Positions 37,346-46,315 are shown, counted from the stretch's first letter. The stretch: 64,000 nucleotides of DNA from Bog-473 sp963766995 (GCA_963766995.1 CAVYCE010000002.1:1-64000); one strand, 5' to 3'. A program made the numbers and translations. Notes: generated by a model not told the origin, from the letters alone.

Positions 37346-37740
37346 ACCCACCGCTTTCGGCGGGAGAGCGGCGACCGGGGCATCCTTCCGGTGCGCCGGC
37401 AGGGCAGGTTCGCTTTGCCCATCCCTCTGAACGCCTCTTTGCGGCCATGCTCGATCTGCATGGCGAACGTTGGGAATACGAACCAGTCGAGTTCCCGCTG
37501 AAATGGGACGAGCGTGGGGCGCCGGTGGCCGGATTCCGGCCCGATTTCTGGCTGCCCGACCGTGGACTGTTCGTCGAACTCACCACGGCAGATCAGCGGT
37601 TGGTCACCCGTAAGAACGGGAAGGTCCGACGCATGCGGGAGCTGTATCCAGAAGTCGAGGTCCTTGTGGTCTATCAACGGGACTTCATCGCCATGCTGGA
37701 GTCGCATGGCCTGGAGATGCCGCTTTCATCTGCCGCCTAA
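37342..37740 (+). CDS. PD-(D/E)XK nuclease-fold protein
   Basis: 132 aa, GTG 37342 overlapping the MerR stop (GTGA). The sequence GFRPDFWLPDRGLFVELTT (about residues 63-81), followed by KNGKVRRMRELYPEVEVLVV, fits the PD-x(n)-E-x-K/T core of restriction-endonuclease-like folds, preceded by a helix with SERLFAAMLD. The position of the catalytic lysine is Thr (ELT), as in Vsr-like or inactive members. Small proteins of this type occur in actinobacteria with unknown roles. A DNA or RNA cleaving role is inferred. Confidence 0.65.
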   Translation: MNPPLSAGERRPGHPSGAPAGQVRFAHPSERLFAAMLDLHGERWEYEPVEFPLKWDERGAPVAGFRPDFWLPDRGLFVELTTADQRLVTRKNGKVRRMRELYPEVEVLVVYQRDFIAMLESHGLEMPLSSAA

Positions 37741-37749
37741 CCTGGCGGC

Positions 37750-38835
37750 ATGAGCGCTGACGAACAGAGTGAGGTTCGTCAGTCGCCGCTGCAGGCTGCG
37801 CATGTCGCCCTGGGGGCCAAAATGGTGCCCTTCGGCGGGTGGGAGATGCCGCTGGCGTACCCGTGGGGGACCGTGGCTGAGCACAAGGCGTGCCGGACAT
37901 CGGCTGTTGTGTTCGATGTCAGTCATCTGGGCACGGTGAGGGTGGAGGGTGCGGAAGCGTTCGATCACCTGCAGCAGTCGCTGAGCAATGACCTCCGCCG
38001 CATCAGCCCTGGACGGGCGCAATACACACATCTCTTGGCTGACGACGGCAGCGTGGCCGACGACATCATTGTGTGGTGGGTGTCCGAGGAGCGTTTCGAC
38101 GTGATGCCCAATGCGTCGAACACCAGCCGCGTTGTCGGCGCCATTGGCGGAGTTGATGTCACGGCCGAACGAGCCATCATTGCTCTGCAGGGGCCGCATG
38201 CTCGTTCCAAACTGGCCGAGATAGCGCCCGAGGCGGCCAAGGTCCACCGCTTCGCCGTGGCTCCCTTTGTTTGGGAAGGTACGGACTGCTTTGTGGCAGG
38301 AACGGGTTACACGGGCGAAGAGGGCGTGGAATGTGCCGTACCGGCTGCCACGGCCGAAGACTTCTGGGCCGCGGTGGTGGCCACCGGGGTGACGCCGGCC
38401 GGATTGGGAGCCCGAGACACGCTGCGCCTCGAGGCCGGATTGCCCTTACACGGGCACGAACTCGGACCCGGGATCACACCATTGCAGGCCGGATTGGGCT
38501 GGGTGATCGGTTGGGACAAGGGCGACTTCACCGGCCGGGACGCGCTGGAAGAAGAGAAGGCCAGTGGTCCGGCTCGACGTCTGCGAGGTCTAGTGGCCGA
38601 GGGTCGCCAGCCCCTCCGGGACGGTGCGGAAATACAGGTCGGAGGGCATGTGGTGGGCGTGCTGACCAGCGGGAACTTCTCGCCCATGCGCGAGCGAGGG
38701 ATCGGTCTCGGCTTCGTGGAGGCTGAAGCGCAGCTGCTCCATGGCGACGCGGTCACCGTGGTGCAGCGAGGTCGTGAGCTGCCGGCCAACCTGGTGCGCC
38801 CGCCACTGTGGCCGGTGCGAAGTGAGGACGAGTAA
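37750..38835 (+). CDS. gcvT: Glycine cleavage system T protein (aminomethyltransferase)
   Basis: 361 aa. It transfers the methylene unit from lipoyl-H to tetrahydrofolate with release of ammonia. It is recognised by FGGWEMPLAYPWGTVAEHKACR, FDVSHLGTVRVEG, YTGEEGVECAVP, ARDTLRLEAGLPLHGHEL and the C-terminal FSPMRERGIGLGFV. The start is ATG 37750: TAACCT (37738-37743) lies exactly 12 nt upstream and overlaps the stop codon of the preceding gene. Unlike gcvP it has no riboswitch. Confidence 0.96.
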   Translation: MSADEQSEVRQSPLQAAHVALGAKMVPFGGWEMPLAYPWGTVAEHKACRTSAVVFDVSHLGTVRVEGAEAFDHLQQSLSNDLRRISPGRAQYTHLLADDGSVADDIIVWWVSEERFDVMPNASNTSRVVGAIGGVDVTAERAIIALQGPHARSKLAEIAPEAAKVHRFAVAPFVWEGTDCFVAGTGYTGEEGVECAVPAATAEDFWAAVVATGVTPAGLGARDTLRLEAGLPLHGHELGPGITPLQAGLGWVIGWDKGDFTGRDALEEEKASGPARRLRGLVAEGRQPLRDGAEIQVGGHVVGVLTSGNFSPMRERGIGLGFVEAEAQLLHGDAVTVVQRGRELPANLVRPPLWPVRSEDE

Positions 38836-38861
38836 ACGGCTCTGGTTGTAGGCCAGTGGCC

Positions 38862-39089
38862 TATAGTCAAAGCACAACTGAATACGCCGTTTGAACTGGA
38901 GCGCCAGAGTCCCCGTCGTAGTGGTGAGGGGACGCCGGAGGAGCAACTCTCCCCGAGAAACTCTCAGGCCGACATATCGCTCCAGCGAGGCAACTCTGGA
39001 AAGCAGACGTCTCCGGGCGCGCTGCACCGAAGGTGGAAGTCATCCATTGGGTGGCGAGACTCTCAGGTCCCATGACAGAGCGGGGAGGT
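38862..39089 (+). promoter_or_regulatory. Tandem glycine riboswitch upstream of gcvP
   Basis: A -10-like TATAGT (38862-38867) starts the leader. Aptamer I runs from about 38896 to 38985: CTGGAGCG pairs with CGCTCCAG, and the core contains CGCCGGAGGAGCAA and AAACTCTCAGGC. Aptamer II runs from about 38990 to 39085, with GCACCGAAGGTGGAA and GACTCTCAGGTCCCATGACA before the ending ACAGAG. These are the conserved blocks of glycine riboswitches, and tandem aptamers bind cooperatively. GGAGGT (39084-39089) is complementary to ACCTCC (39128-39133) just before the gcvP ATG, a possible translational switch. Confidence 0.9.
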
Positions 39090-39133
39090 GTTCCACTCAC
39101 TCCGCTTCGAGCGGTGCCAGTCAGGAGACCTCC

Positions 39134-42010
39134 ATGATCGATCAGGATGCACGCGGCGACCAAAATGCGTTTGGCGAGTTCGTGCGGCGGCACATCGGTA
39201 CCACCGCCGACGAGCAACAGCGCATGCTCAAGGAGCTGGGCTACGACACGTTGGACGACCTGATCGACGCGGCCGTGCCGGCCAGTGTGCGCTCGCTGGG
39301 GACGTGGTCGCTGCCGGCAGCGGCTTCGGAGCGTGAGGTGCTGAATGAGCTCCACCGGTTGGCGGCCAGCAATGTGGTGGCCGAGCCCATGATCGGCCTG
39401 GGGTATCACGGCACCATTACGCCGGGCGTGATCCGGCGCAACGTGCTCGAGAGTCCAGCTTGGTACACGGCATATACGCCCTACCAGCCCGAGATCAGCC
39501 AGGGACGATTGGAGGCGTTGTTGAACTTCCAGACCATGATCTCGGACCTGACTGGTCTCGACACGGCCAACGCCTCCCTGTTGGACGAGGGCACGGCGGT
39601 GGCCGAAGCCGTCACACTGATGCGCCGCCGTTCGGACAGCGCTTCGTCGCGTGTTCTGGTGGATGCCGATTGTCTGCCGCAGACCATCGCCGTATTGCAG
39701 ACGCGTCTGGCTCCATTGGGGATCGAAGTGGTGCTGGTTGATTTGGGGGAGGGGCTTGGAGACGGGGAGTGCTTCGGGGTGGTGCAGCAGTACCCGGGGT
39801 GCTCGGGGGCCGTGCGCGATTTCGCGGCCGTGACGGCCGCCGCCCACCAGAAGGGTGCGCTGGTGGCGGTGGCGGCTGATCTCCTATCGCTGACGTTATT
39901 GACGCCACCGGGTGAATGGGGTGCCGACGTGGTGGTCGGATCGTCCCAGCGCTTCGGCGTCCCGCTTTGGTACGGCGGTCCCCATGCGGCCTTTATGGCC
40001 GTGAAGTCCGGCCTCGAGCGTGACCTGCCCGGCCGTCTGGTTGGATTGTCCATCGATGCCGAGGAGCGGCCCGCCTACCGCTTGGCCCTCCAAACCCGTG
40101 AGCAACACATCCGCCGGGAGAAGGCCACGTCGAATATCTGCACGGCCCAGGTGTTGTTGGCCGTAGTGGCTTCGATGTACGCCGTGTACCACGGAGCAGA
40201 AGGACTGCGTACGATCGCCTGGCGCATTCACGAGCGCGCCGCGACTTTGGCGGCGGCCTTGCGAGCCGGCGGTCGGGACGTGGTGCACGCTGAGTTCTTC
40301 GACACCGTGCTGGTCCACGTACCCGGTGGCGCGGCGGACGTGGTCAAGGCCGCGGCTGCGGGTGGGGTCTTGTTGCGGTTCGTCGATGCTGACTATGTCG
40401 GCGTAACAGTCGGCGAAACGACAACAGATGGGCATAGTGATGCCGTGTTGTCGGCCTTTGGAGTCGCTCGCGACTGCGGTGATGCCGGCAGTGAGGCGGC
40501 GGTCGTGGCCTTGCCGGAGGCGTTGCGTCGGCGCAGCCCCATTCTGACGCACCCCGTGTTCTCGGCTCACCAATCGGAGACGGCCATGCTGCGCTACTTG
40601 CGCCAACTGTCGGATCGGGACTTTGCGTTGGATCGGGGCATGATCCCGCTGGGCTCGTGCACCATGAAACTGAATGCCACCACCGAAATGGAACCCATCG
40701 GGCTGCCGGGCTTTTCGGCCATCCATCCGTTCGCTCCCGCCGAAACCGTTCCCGGCTATCTCTCGCTGATCGGTGAACTCGAGTCGTGGCTGGCCCAGAT
40801 CACCGGCTACGCCAAAGTGTCGGTTCAGCCCAATGCCGGTAGCCAAGGAGAGCTGGCCGGGCTCATGGCGATCCGGGCCTATCACCTGGCGCAAGGTCAA
40901 CCCGGGCGCGAGGTGTGCCTCATCCCTTCAAGCGCACACGGCACCAATGCCGCTTCGGCCGTCATGGCCGGTATGCGGGTGGTCGTGGTGGGCGCACTCG
41001 CTGACGGAACAGTCGATCTCAACGATTTGAAGGCGAAGTGCCAAGAGCACGGTGATCGCTTGGCCGCCATGATGATCACCTATCCCTCCACTCACGGTGT
41101 CTACGAAGAAGGCGTGGGCGACATGTGCGCTCTGGTGCATGGGCACGGCGGTCAGGTCTATATCGATGGGGCCAACCTCAACGCACTGCTGGGATTGGCC
41201 GCGCCCGGGACATTCGGCGGTGACGTCTCCCACCTGAATCTGCACAAGACCTTCTGTATCCCGCACGGCGGTGGAGGACCTGGGGTGGGACCGGTGGCGG
41301 TGGCCGAGCATCTCGTGCCGTACCTTCCGTCGCACCCGTTGCATCCATTGGTGGCGCAGCGGGAGGGGATCGGGCCGATCAGTGCGGCCCCGTTCGGAAG
41401 CGCGGGCATTTTGTCTATTAGCTGGGCCTACATCCGCCTGCTGTCATCGGAAGGATTGGCTCATGCCACCAAGTCGGCCGTGCTGGCCGCCAACTATGTG
41501 GCCGCCCGCCTCTCGCCGTCCTTTCCGATCCTCTTCACCGGTGCGCACGGATTGGTGGCCCACGAGTGCATTCTCGACCTGCGCGGATTGAGCAAGGCCA
41601 CGGGCGTCACGGTGGACGACGTGGCCAAGCGGCTCATTGACTACGGATTCCACGCGCCCACCGTGAGTTTCCCGGTCGCCGGCACCCTGATGGTGGAGCC
41701 AACCGAGAGTGAGAACCTGCAGGAGCTTGACCGTTTTTGCGATGCCATGGTGGCCATCCGGGCCGAGATCGAGGCCGTGTCCGAGGGTCGCTGGAGCGTG
41801 GAGGACAGCCCACTCCGGGGCGCGCCGCATACGGCGGCCGCGCTGGTGGGGGAGTGGGAGCGTTCCTACTCAAGGGGCGAGGCTGTGTTTCCTGCTGGAG
41901 AAGTGGCGAACAAGTACTGGCCGCCCGTGGCTCGGATCAATCAGGCCTACGGCGACCGCAACCTCATGTGCTCGTGTCCGCCCATCGAGGCGTTTGTCAC
42001 TGAGTCGTAG
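39134..42010 (+). CDS. gcvP: Glycine dehydrogenase (decarboxylating), P protein
   Basis: 958 aa from ATG 39134, with AGGAG six nt upstream; the frame stays open back to 38891, but that part is the riboswitch. It is the PLP enzyme that decarboxylates glycine and loads H protein. The single-chain form (about 950 aa) has VRRHIGTTADEQQRML at the start and the PLP lysine in LNLHKTFCIPHGGGGPG (about residue 705). Expression should rise with glycine through the riboswitch. Its 3' end overlaps the convergent mug gene by 64 bp. Confidence 0.96.
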   Translation: MIDQDARGDQNAFGEFVRRHIGTTADEQQRMLKELGYDTLDDLIDAAVPASVRSLGTWSLPAAASEREVLNELHRLAASNVVAEPMIGLGYHGTITPGVIRRNVLESPAWYTAYTPYQPEISQGRLEALLNFQTMISDLTGLDTANASLLDEGTAVAEAVTLMRRRSDSASSRVLVDADCLPQTIAVLQTRLAPLGIEVVLVDLGEGLGDGECFGVVQQYPGCSGAVRDFAAVTAAAHQKGALVAVAADLLSLTLLTPPGEWGADVVVGSSQRFGVPLWYGGPHAAFMAVKSGLERDLPGRLVGLSIDAEERPAYRLALQTREQHIRREKATSNICTAQVLLAVVASMYAVYHGAEGLRTIAWRIHERAATLAAALRAGGRDVVHAEFFDTVLVHVPGGAADVVKAAAAGGVLLRFVDADYVGVTVGETTTDGHSDAVLSAFGVARDCGDAGSEAAVVALPEALRRRSPILTHPVFSAHQSETAMLRYLRQLSDRDFALDRGMIPLGSCTMKLNATTEMEPIGLPGFSAIHPFAPAETVPGYLSLIGELESWLAQITGYAKVSVQPNAGSQGELAGLMAIRAYHLAQGQPGREVCLIPSSAHGTNAASAVMAGMRVVVVGALADGTVDLNDLKAKCQEHGDRLAAMMITYPSTHGVYEEGVGDMCALVHGHGGQVYIDGANLNALLGLAAPGTFGGDVSHLNLHKTFCIPHGGGGPGVGPVAVAEHLVPYLPSHPLHPLVAQREGIGPISAAPFGSAGILSISWAYIRLLSSEGLAHATKSAVLAANYVAARLSPSFPILFTGAHGLVAHECILDLRGLSKATGVTVDDVAKRLIDYGFHAPTVSFPVAGTLMVEPTESENLQELDRFCDAMVAIRAEIEAVSEGRWSVEDSPLRGAPHTAAALVGEWERSYSRGEAVFPAGEVANKYWPPVARINQAYGDRNLMCSCPPIEAFVTES

Positions 42011-42522
42011 AGCTCCACATACATCGGCGTCATTTCGGGCAACTGATACTTGGCCTGAAGTCCACTGGGGTTGGGGAGAAGCCAGACGGGTACCTCGCCC
42101 AGTGTTTCGTCTTGGAGTCCAAGTGTCGCGTTCGGCTGTCTGAACGCGGTCCGGTAGGCCTGAAGGCCAAGAATGGCGATAGCTCGCGGACGCAGGCGAT
42201 CAGCGATGTTTTGCAGTCGGGATGGCCCTTGTCGAAGTTCTTCATTGCGTAGGTCACTGGCCTTTTGTGTCGGACGCTCGACCAGGTTGGTGATACCCAC
42301 CCCAAGGCGAGGCAATACGGACTGCTCCTCTGGTGCCAGTACGTGATCGGTGAATCCGCCTGCGTGGAGGAGTTTCCAGAATCGATTGCCCGGTCCAGCA
42401 AAGTGCAATCCGAGGAGGCTCGACTGGTGTCCGGGGTTGATGCCGCAAAAGAGCACCAAGAGATCCGAGCCAAGCAGATCAGGCAGGGGTTGGGCGATTT
42501 TGGGAGGGGGGGATACCATCAC
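41947..42522 (-). CDS. mug: G/U mismatch-specific uracil/thymine DNA glycosylase
   Basis: 191 aa. It removes uracil or thymine opposite guanine. The MUG motif LVLFCGINPGHQS (residues about 22-34) and the C-terminal LLPNPSGLQAKYQLP identify it. GTG 42522 follows the crcB stop directly, so the gene is the third in the fluoride-riboswitch operon. The 3' end overlaps gcvP on the other strand by 64 bp. Confidence 0.92.
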   Translation of the reverse strand: MMVSPPPKIAQPLPDLLGSDLLVLFCGINPGHQSSLLGLHFAGPGNRFWKLLHAGGFTDHVLAPEEQSVLPRLGVGITNLVERPTQKASDLRNEELRQGPSRLQNIADRLRPRAIAILGLQAYRTAFRQPNATLGLQDETLGEVPVWLLPNPSGLQAKYQLPEMTPMYVELYDSVTNASMGGHEHMRLRSP

Positions 42523-42930
42523 TCAGAACAGACCTGTCAGGCCTATACCGACCGCGGCGGCTCCCATGGCCAAGGCCAAGCCGCCGAGTGTGTAGAGGGC
42601 GGCTTGGAGGAAGAGCCGGAGACGGAGGAGGGCCAAGGTCTCCCAGACCGCCGTGGACCAGGTGGTCAATCCGCCGCACAGTCCAATGCCGACCACGGTG
42701 AGGAAGTTGGCTGAGAGACCGTGGTACCAGGTCAGGCCGGTGAGAATGCCGAGCAGCAATGAACCGACCACATTGATGGTCAGGATGCCGTAGGGGAAGT
42801 CGGAGTCGATGCGTTGGACGATGGCGTCATTGATGATGGTGCGTCCCACGGCTCCCGCTGCACCGGCCATCAAGACGCCGAGGACGAGCAGGATGGTGGG
42901 GGAGTGGGTGGTGGTCACGGCCACTATCAC
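42523..42930 (-). CDS. crcB: Fluoride channel subunit FluC/CrcB (second copy)
   Basis: 135 aa, four membrane spans. Family motifs: AGAAGAVGRTII, INVVGSLLLGI and GLCGGLTTWSTAVW. The start GTG 42930 overlaps the stop of the first copy. Fluc channels are dual-topology dimers that export fluoride; a pair of unlike subunits encoded together, as here, assembles as a heterodimer in several Gram-positives. Confidence 0.93.
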   Translation of the reverse strand: MIVAVTTTHSPTILLVLGVLMAGAAGAVGRTIINDAIVQRIDSDFPYGILTINVVGSLLLGILTGLTWYHGLSANFLTVVGIGLCGGLTTWSTAVWETLALLRLRLFLQAALYTLGGLALAMGAAAVGIGLTGLF

Positions 42931-43385
42931 CGTGCACCTCCGCCGCTGGGCGTCCCTCGATACTGAACCGATCGATGGGCCGGGCTGGCGTAGAAGCCGA
43001 GGGCGACCAGAGCCAACCCGCCGAACAAGGTGGCGCCGAGATCACCGAGCGCCAGGCCCCCATGGTGCAGCGTAAACAAGGTGGCGGTGTTGGTGGCCAG
43101 GGCCGAATAGGTGGTCCAGCCGCCGAGGAGGCCGGTGATGGCAAACGGGCGGAGGAGCGGCCGCCGTTCGGCCTGGGCCAAGGCGATGGGCAACAAGAAC
43201 CCGATGAGCAGCGAACCGCTGAGGTTGATGATCAGGGTGGCAGTGGGGAAGTGGGTGGATGGTGCGGGAATGGCACGGTCCAGGGCGTATCGAGCCAGGG
43301 TGCCGAGCGCTCCACCGAGAGCCACCGCCATGAGGGTGCCAGGCGAATGATGTCCCCGATGTGGTGCTCGCCGTTCTTTGGTCAT
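42927..43385 (-). CDS. crcB: Fluoride channel subunit FluC/CrcB (first copy)
   Basis: 152 aa from ATG 43385, with AGGAG four nt upstream. An N-terminal basic stretch with HRGHH precedes four membrane spans. Motifs: GGALGTLARYAL, INLSGSLLIGF and GLLGGWTTYSALATN. It is the first gene behind the fluoride riboswitch and is co-translated with the second crcB. Confidence 0.94.
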   Translation of the reverse strand: MTKERRAPHRGHHSPGTLMAVALGGALGTLARYALDRAIPAPSTHFPTATLIINLSGSLLIGFLLPIALAQAERRPLLRPFAITGLLGGWTTYSALATNTATLFTLHHGGLALGDLGATLFGGLALVALGFYASPAHRSVQYRGTPSGGGAR

Positions 43386-43388
43386 GAT

Positions 43389-43496
43389 GCTCCTGTCCAA
43401 CACCGCAGCGCGAGCTGCCGTGTCCAATGGTCAGGAGCCATCAGCCGTTTTGGCGGTTCGGAGTGCAGGCACTCCCCGGCGGGACCCATCGCCGCG
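43389..43496 (-). promoter_or_regulatory. Fluoride (crcB-type) riboswitch with SD-sequestering platform
   Basis: Reading the minus strand from 43496: GCGGCGATGGGTCCCGCC, a stem GAGTGC/GCACTC, AACCGCC, then CTGATGGCTCCT (to 43433). These are the conserved blocks of the fluoride aptamer, and the pseudoknot partners are in place. The last aptamer bases GCTCCTG (43438-43432) are an exact complement of CAGGAGC (43395-43389), which is the ribosome site of crcB. A hairpin (ACACGGCAGC/GCTGCGGTGT) sits between them. Without fluoride the ribosome site would pair and be closed; ligand holds the aptamer strand and frees it. Confidence 0.92.
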
Positions 43497-43558
43497 CCCC
43501 AGTTGGGTGGGACAGGGGCCATCGTACCGGCCCGGGTGGAGCGAGTTGCCAGGCCGAA

Positions 43559-44302
43559 TCAGTCGAGGCGTGGACCGGGCGCCCGGCGGAAATTGAACGG
43601 TTCGCTGGTCCGCCCCGCAATCACGTACCAGGCTTGCCCGGTGGACTCGGATTCGAGGATCTGGCCGAAAGTGGTGACGACGTCGTCCACATCGAGGATC
43701 GGGAAGCCCATGTCGAGGAGGGTCTGCTCCGAGCCCTTAATGATGTTGGTGTAGGCGAAGGAGGGGCAAAGAGCGTGCACCCGAATGCCTTCAGCGGCAT
43801 AGGTATCGCCGATCGACCGAACCAGGCCCACCACAGCGTGCTTGTTGGCCGAATAGATGGGGTCGAAGGGAACAGCGACCAGTCCGGCCATACTGGCCGT
43901 GGCCACAATGGTCCCGCCCCCTGAAGCCAGAATGGCCGGCCGGGCTGCGGCAATGCCGTAGACCACCCCATCCAGATTGATGCTCATGGACCGCCGATAG
44001 GCCTCCGGGTCGAAATCGTCGCCCATGCTGCACCAGGAGGTCACCCCGGCATTGAGGTGGGCTAGGTGCAGGCCCCCGAACTCCGAAACGGCGTAGGCCA
44101 CGGCCGCCGTGCTCTGAGCTGGGTCGCTGACATCGGTGCGAAGAAAGCGCCCGCCGAGCTCCTCGGCCACCTCGGCGCCACGAGCTTCGTCAATGTCGGC
44201 CAGAACGATGTGGGCGCCATGGCTGGCCAGGAATCGAGCAACGCCTTCGCCAATGCCGTTGCTGCCGCCCGTGATCAACGCCACCTTGCCGTCCATGTGC
44301 AT
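43559..44302 (-). CDS. Short-chain dehydrogenase/reductase
   Basis: 247 aa, classical SDR. The cofactor motif TGGSNGIG is at residues 11-18, NAGV near 87, the catalytic Ser in VATASMAG and the YxxxK in YSANK (about 149-153). ADID after the second strand suggests NAD(H). The substrate is unknown. The start is ATG 44302; TACGAT (44314-44309) is exactly 12 nt upstream on this strand. Confidence 0.92.
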   Translation of the reverse strand: MHMDGKVALITGGSNGIGEGVARFLASHGAHIVLADIDEARGAEVAEELGGRFLRTDVSDPAQSTAAVAYAVSEFGGLHLAHLNAGVTSWCSMGDDFDPEAYRRSMSINLDGVVYGIAAARPAILASGGGTIVATASMAGLVAVPFDPIYSANKHAVVGLVRSIGDTYAAEGIRVHALCPSFAYTNIIKGSEQTLLDMGFPILDVDDVVTTFGQILESESTGQAWYVIAGRTSEPFNFRRAPGPRLD

Positions 44303-44432
44303 GGGCCGATCGTAGGGGAGGCAACGCCGCCGGAGCGATGTGAGTGGGAGCCGATCCGGCTTCCACAGTGACTTTCTCTCTAACTTAACATAATGAATAT
44401 TATCGGCGGACCGAGGGGAGGGGCGGCCCGAA

Positions 44433-44467
44433 TGCCCCAGGACCGGTTGCGCGCCAGCCCTGGGGCA
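44433..44467 (-). terminator. Hairpin behind the osmoprotectant binding protein
   Basis: TGCCCCAGG (44433-44441) pairs with CCTGGGGCA (44459-44467). It lies just downstream of the stop of the minus-strand binding-protein gene at 44477. There is no T-run, so intrinsic termination is uncertain. An AT-rich stretch nearby (44380-44401) breaks the local base composition. Confidence 0.45.
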
Positions 44468-44476
44468 AATGGCGCC

Positions 44477-45400
44477 TTACTTGAGGTGTTCGGCGGTGAC
44501 CCAGGCCTGCGCCACGGTGGCCGGCTCTTCCTGCTTCTCACTCACTTCGAGGTTGAGCTTGGAGATGGCCACAGTGGTCAGCTTGGCGTCGACGGCGTTA
44601 ATCAGCGCGGCCACGCCGGCGGTGTCCACCGACTTGCGGATGACCGGGACGATGTAGTCGGCCCCTTCGAGGTGCTTGTTGTCAGTCAGCGCCACGAAGT
44701 TGTTAGTCACGATGGTGCCATCGCTGGAGAAGAACTCAGCCACCTGGACCTCGTTGCTCTTGAGGGCCGCCACGCTCAGGGTGCCACCTTCATCAAATGA
44801 CTTGAAGCCCGCGAAGTGGAGGCCGTAGACCTTCTTGAGACCGGGCTCGCAACCGGCGAATTTGGGGCACTCGTTGGGGCCGCCCAGGATCAGCTTGGGC
44901 GCCGCTGATTTCAGGCTGGACAAGGTGGTCAGGTGGTACTTCGTGGCGGTGGCCTTGGTGACGGCGAAGACATTGGTGTCGAGCGCCTTGGATGCCGGCA
45001 GGAGGGTGACGCCGTATTTGGCCAGGAGCTTGCGGTCGGCTGGGACGCCCGTGGCGATGTTGTCGCCGGCCTTCTGGGGCACTCCCCCATGGAGGTAGCC
45101 CAGCAGAGAAGCTGCGTAGTCGGCCTCGAGGTCGATCTGGCCCTTCTCAATGGCCGGTACGACGATGGCGCGGGTGCCCGTGGCCGGTTCGACCGTCACG
45201 TTGTACCCGGCCGCCGTGAGGACGTCGCCATAAATGTTGGCCACGATGGCCTGCTCTTCGAAGTTGGTGGAACCAATGATGATGGTCGGCTTGGTCGCTG
45301 CTCCTGCCGAGCCACTACTGCTGAGGAGTCCCAGGGTGGCAGCCATGGCGGCCAGCACCAATGTGCCCCGAGCGAATGTGGATGCCAAACGGTGTGTCAC
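44477..45400 (-). CDS. Osmoprotectant ABC transporter substrate-binding protein (OpuBC/OsmF-like)
   Basis: 307 aa from GTG 45400, with GGAAAGG 8 nt upstream. A signal peptide (about 1-40) is followed by the QAT-family binding fold: IIGSTNFEEQAIVANIYGDVL, ATGTRAIVVPAIEKGQIDLEADY, and LILGGPNECPKFAGCEPGLKKVYGL. Such proteins bind glycine betaine, choline, carnitine or proline betaine. It is the last gene of a minus-strand set with two permeases. Confidence 0.93.
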   Translation of the reverse strand: MTHRLASTFARGTLVLAAMAATLGLLSSSGSAGAATKPTIIIGSTNFEEQAIVANIYGDVLTAAGYNVTVEPATGTRAIVVPAIEKGQIDLEADYAASLLGYLHGGVPQKAGDNIATGVPADRKLLAKYGVTLLPASKALDTNVFAVTKATATKYHLTTLSSLKSAAPKLILGGPNECPKFAGCEPGLKKVYGLHFAGFKSFDEGGTLSVAALKSNEVQVAEFFSSDGTIVTNNFVALTDNKHLEGADYIVPVIRKSVDTAGVAALINAVDAKLTTVAISKLNLEVSEKQEEPATVAQAWVTAEHLK

Positions 45401-45565
45401 GAAAACAACCTTTCCTAGGGGGTGTAGCGCTGAAACATGGTGCTCCCACACACCACGGCGCCGTTGGCGGCCTTAAGGGCCGCCAATATTCGGCAGAATC
45501 CTGACCGAGTTAGTAGGGAGTGTCAACGCAGGGCGGCGTGGTTGTGGTGGCCGCGGCTTGGGCGA

Positions 45566-46315
45566 TCAGAGGGAGGGCGACGCCTCGGTGGGCTTTCGGA
45601 GGGACTGCGTGCTGGCCAGAAGATCGCGTTGGGTCGCTCGACGCCGCAATGGGGCGGGGGTCAGGTAACGGGTCAACAGGCTGAGGGCCAGCGCGACGAG
45701 GGCGGCCATGAGCCCGAGGAGAAGGGAACCGCCGACGGCCAGGACGGTGTTCTGCGTATCGAGGCCACTCAGGATCGGTGTGCCCAAGTCGGAGTAGCTG
45801 ACGTACGCCGCCAAGGTGGAAGTGGCGACTACCTCAATGGCCGCCGTCCGGATGCCGGCCATGACGAAGGGCGTCGCCAAGGGCGCTTCGACCCGTCCCA
45901 GGACTTGGAGTCCGGTCAGGCCCATGGCTTTGGCGGCATCCCTGACATCGGCATCGACCTCACGCATGCCGACAAAGGTGTTGGTCAGGATCGGCGGTAT
46001 GGCCAGGACCGTGAGAGCGATCCACGAGGCCAGGAAGCCATTCCACTTCAGCGAGATGGAGGGCTGAATGGCCAACAGCGTCAAGAGCGCCAGGGTGGGC
46101 ACGGCGCGAAAGGCATTGGCGGCGTTGACGGCCACCAGTCCGCCGCGGCCGGTGTGGCCGAGGAAGACGCCCAGTCCTCCCCCGATGGCCACTGCTGTGA
46201 TGAGGACGACGGCACTCAGCTTCAGCTGATTCCAGAAGAGTTGAGGAATGCCGGTCGGTCCGAGCCAGTTGGACTCCGTGGTGAACCAGCCAAACAGGTG
46301 GGCCAGGAATGACAC
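45566..46315 (-). CDS. Osmoprotectant ABC transporter permease (OpuBB-like)
   Basis: 249 aa from GTG 46315, one base beyond the stop of the upstream permease. Five to six membrane spans, with the EAA loop DADVRDAAKAMGLTGLQVLGRVEAP at about residues 130-154. It pairs with the other permease and the divergent ATPase to form an OpuB/Osm-type importer. A frame upstream is open, but the spacing to the previous stop supports GTG. Confidence 0.92.
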   Translation of the reverse strand: MSFLAHLFGWFTTESNWLGPTGIPQLFWNQLKLSAVVLITAVAIGGGLGVFLGHTGRGGLVAVNAANAFRAVPTLALLTLLAIQPSISLKWNGFLASWIALTVLAIPPILTNTFVGMREVDADVRDAAKAMGLTGLQVLGRVEAPLATPFVMAGIRTAAIEVVATSTLAAYVSYSDLGTPILSGLDTQNTVLAVGGSLLLGLMAALVALALSLLTRYLTPAPLRRRATQRDLLASTQSLRKPTEASPSL

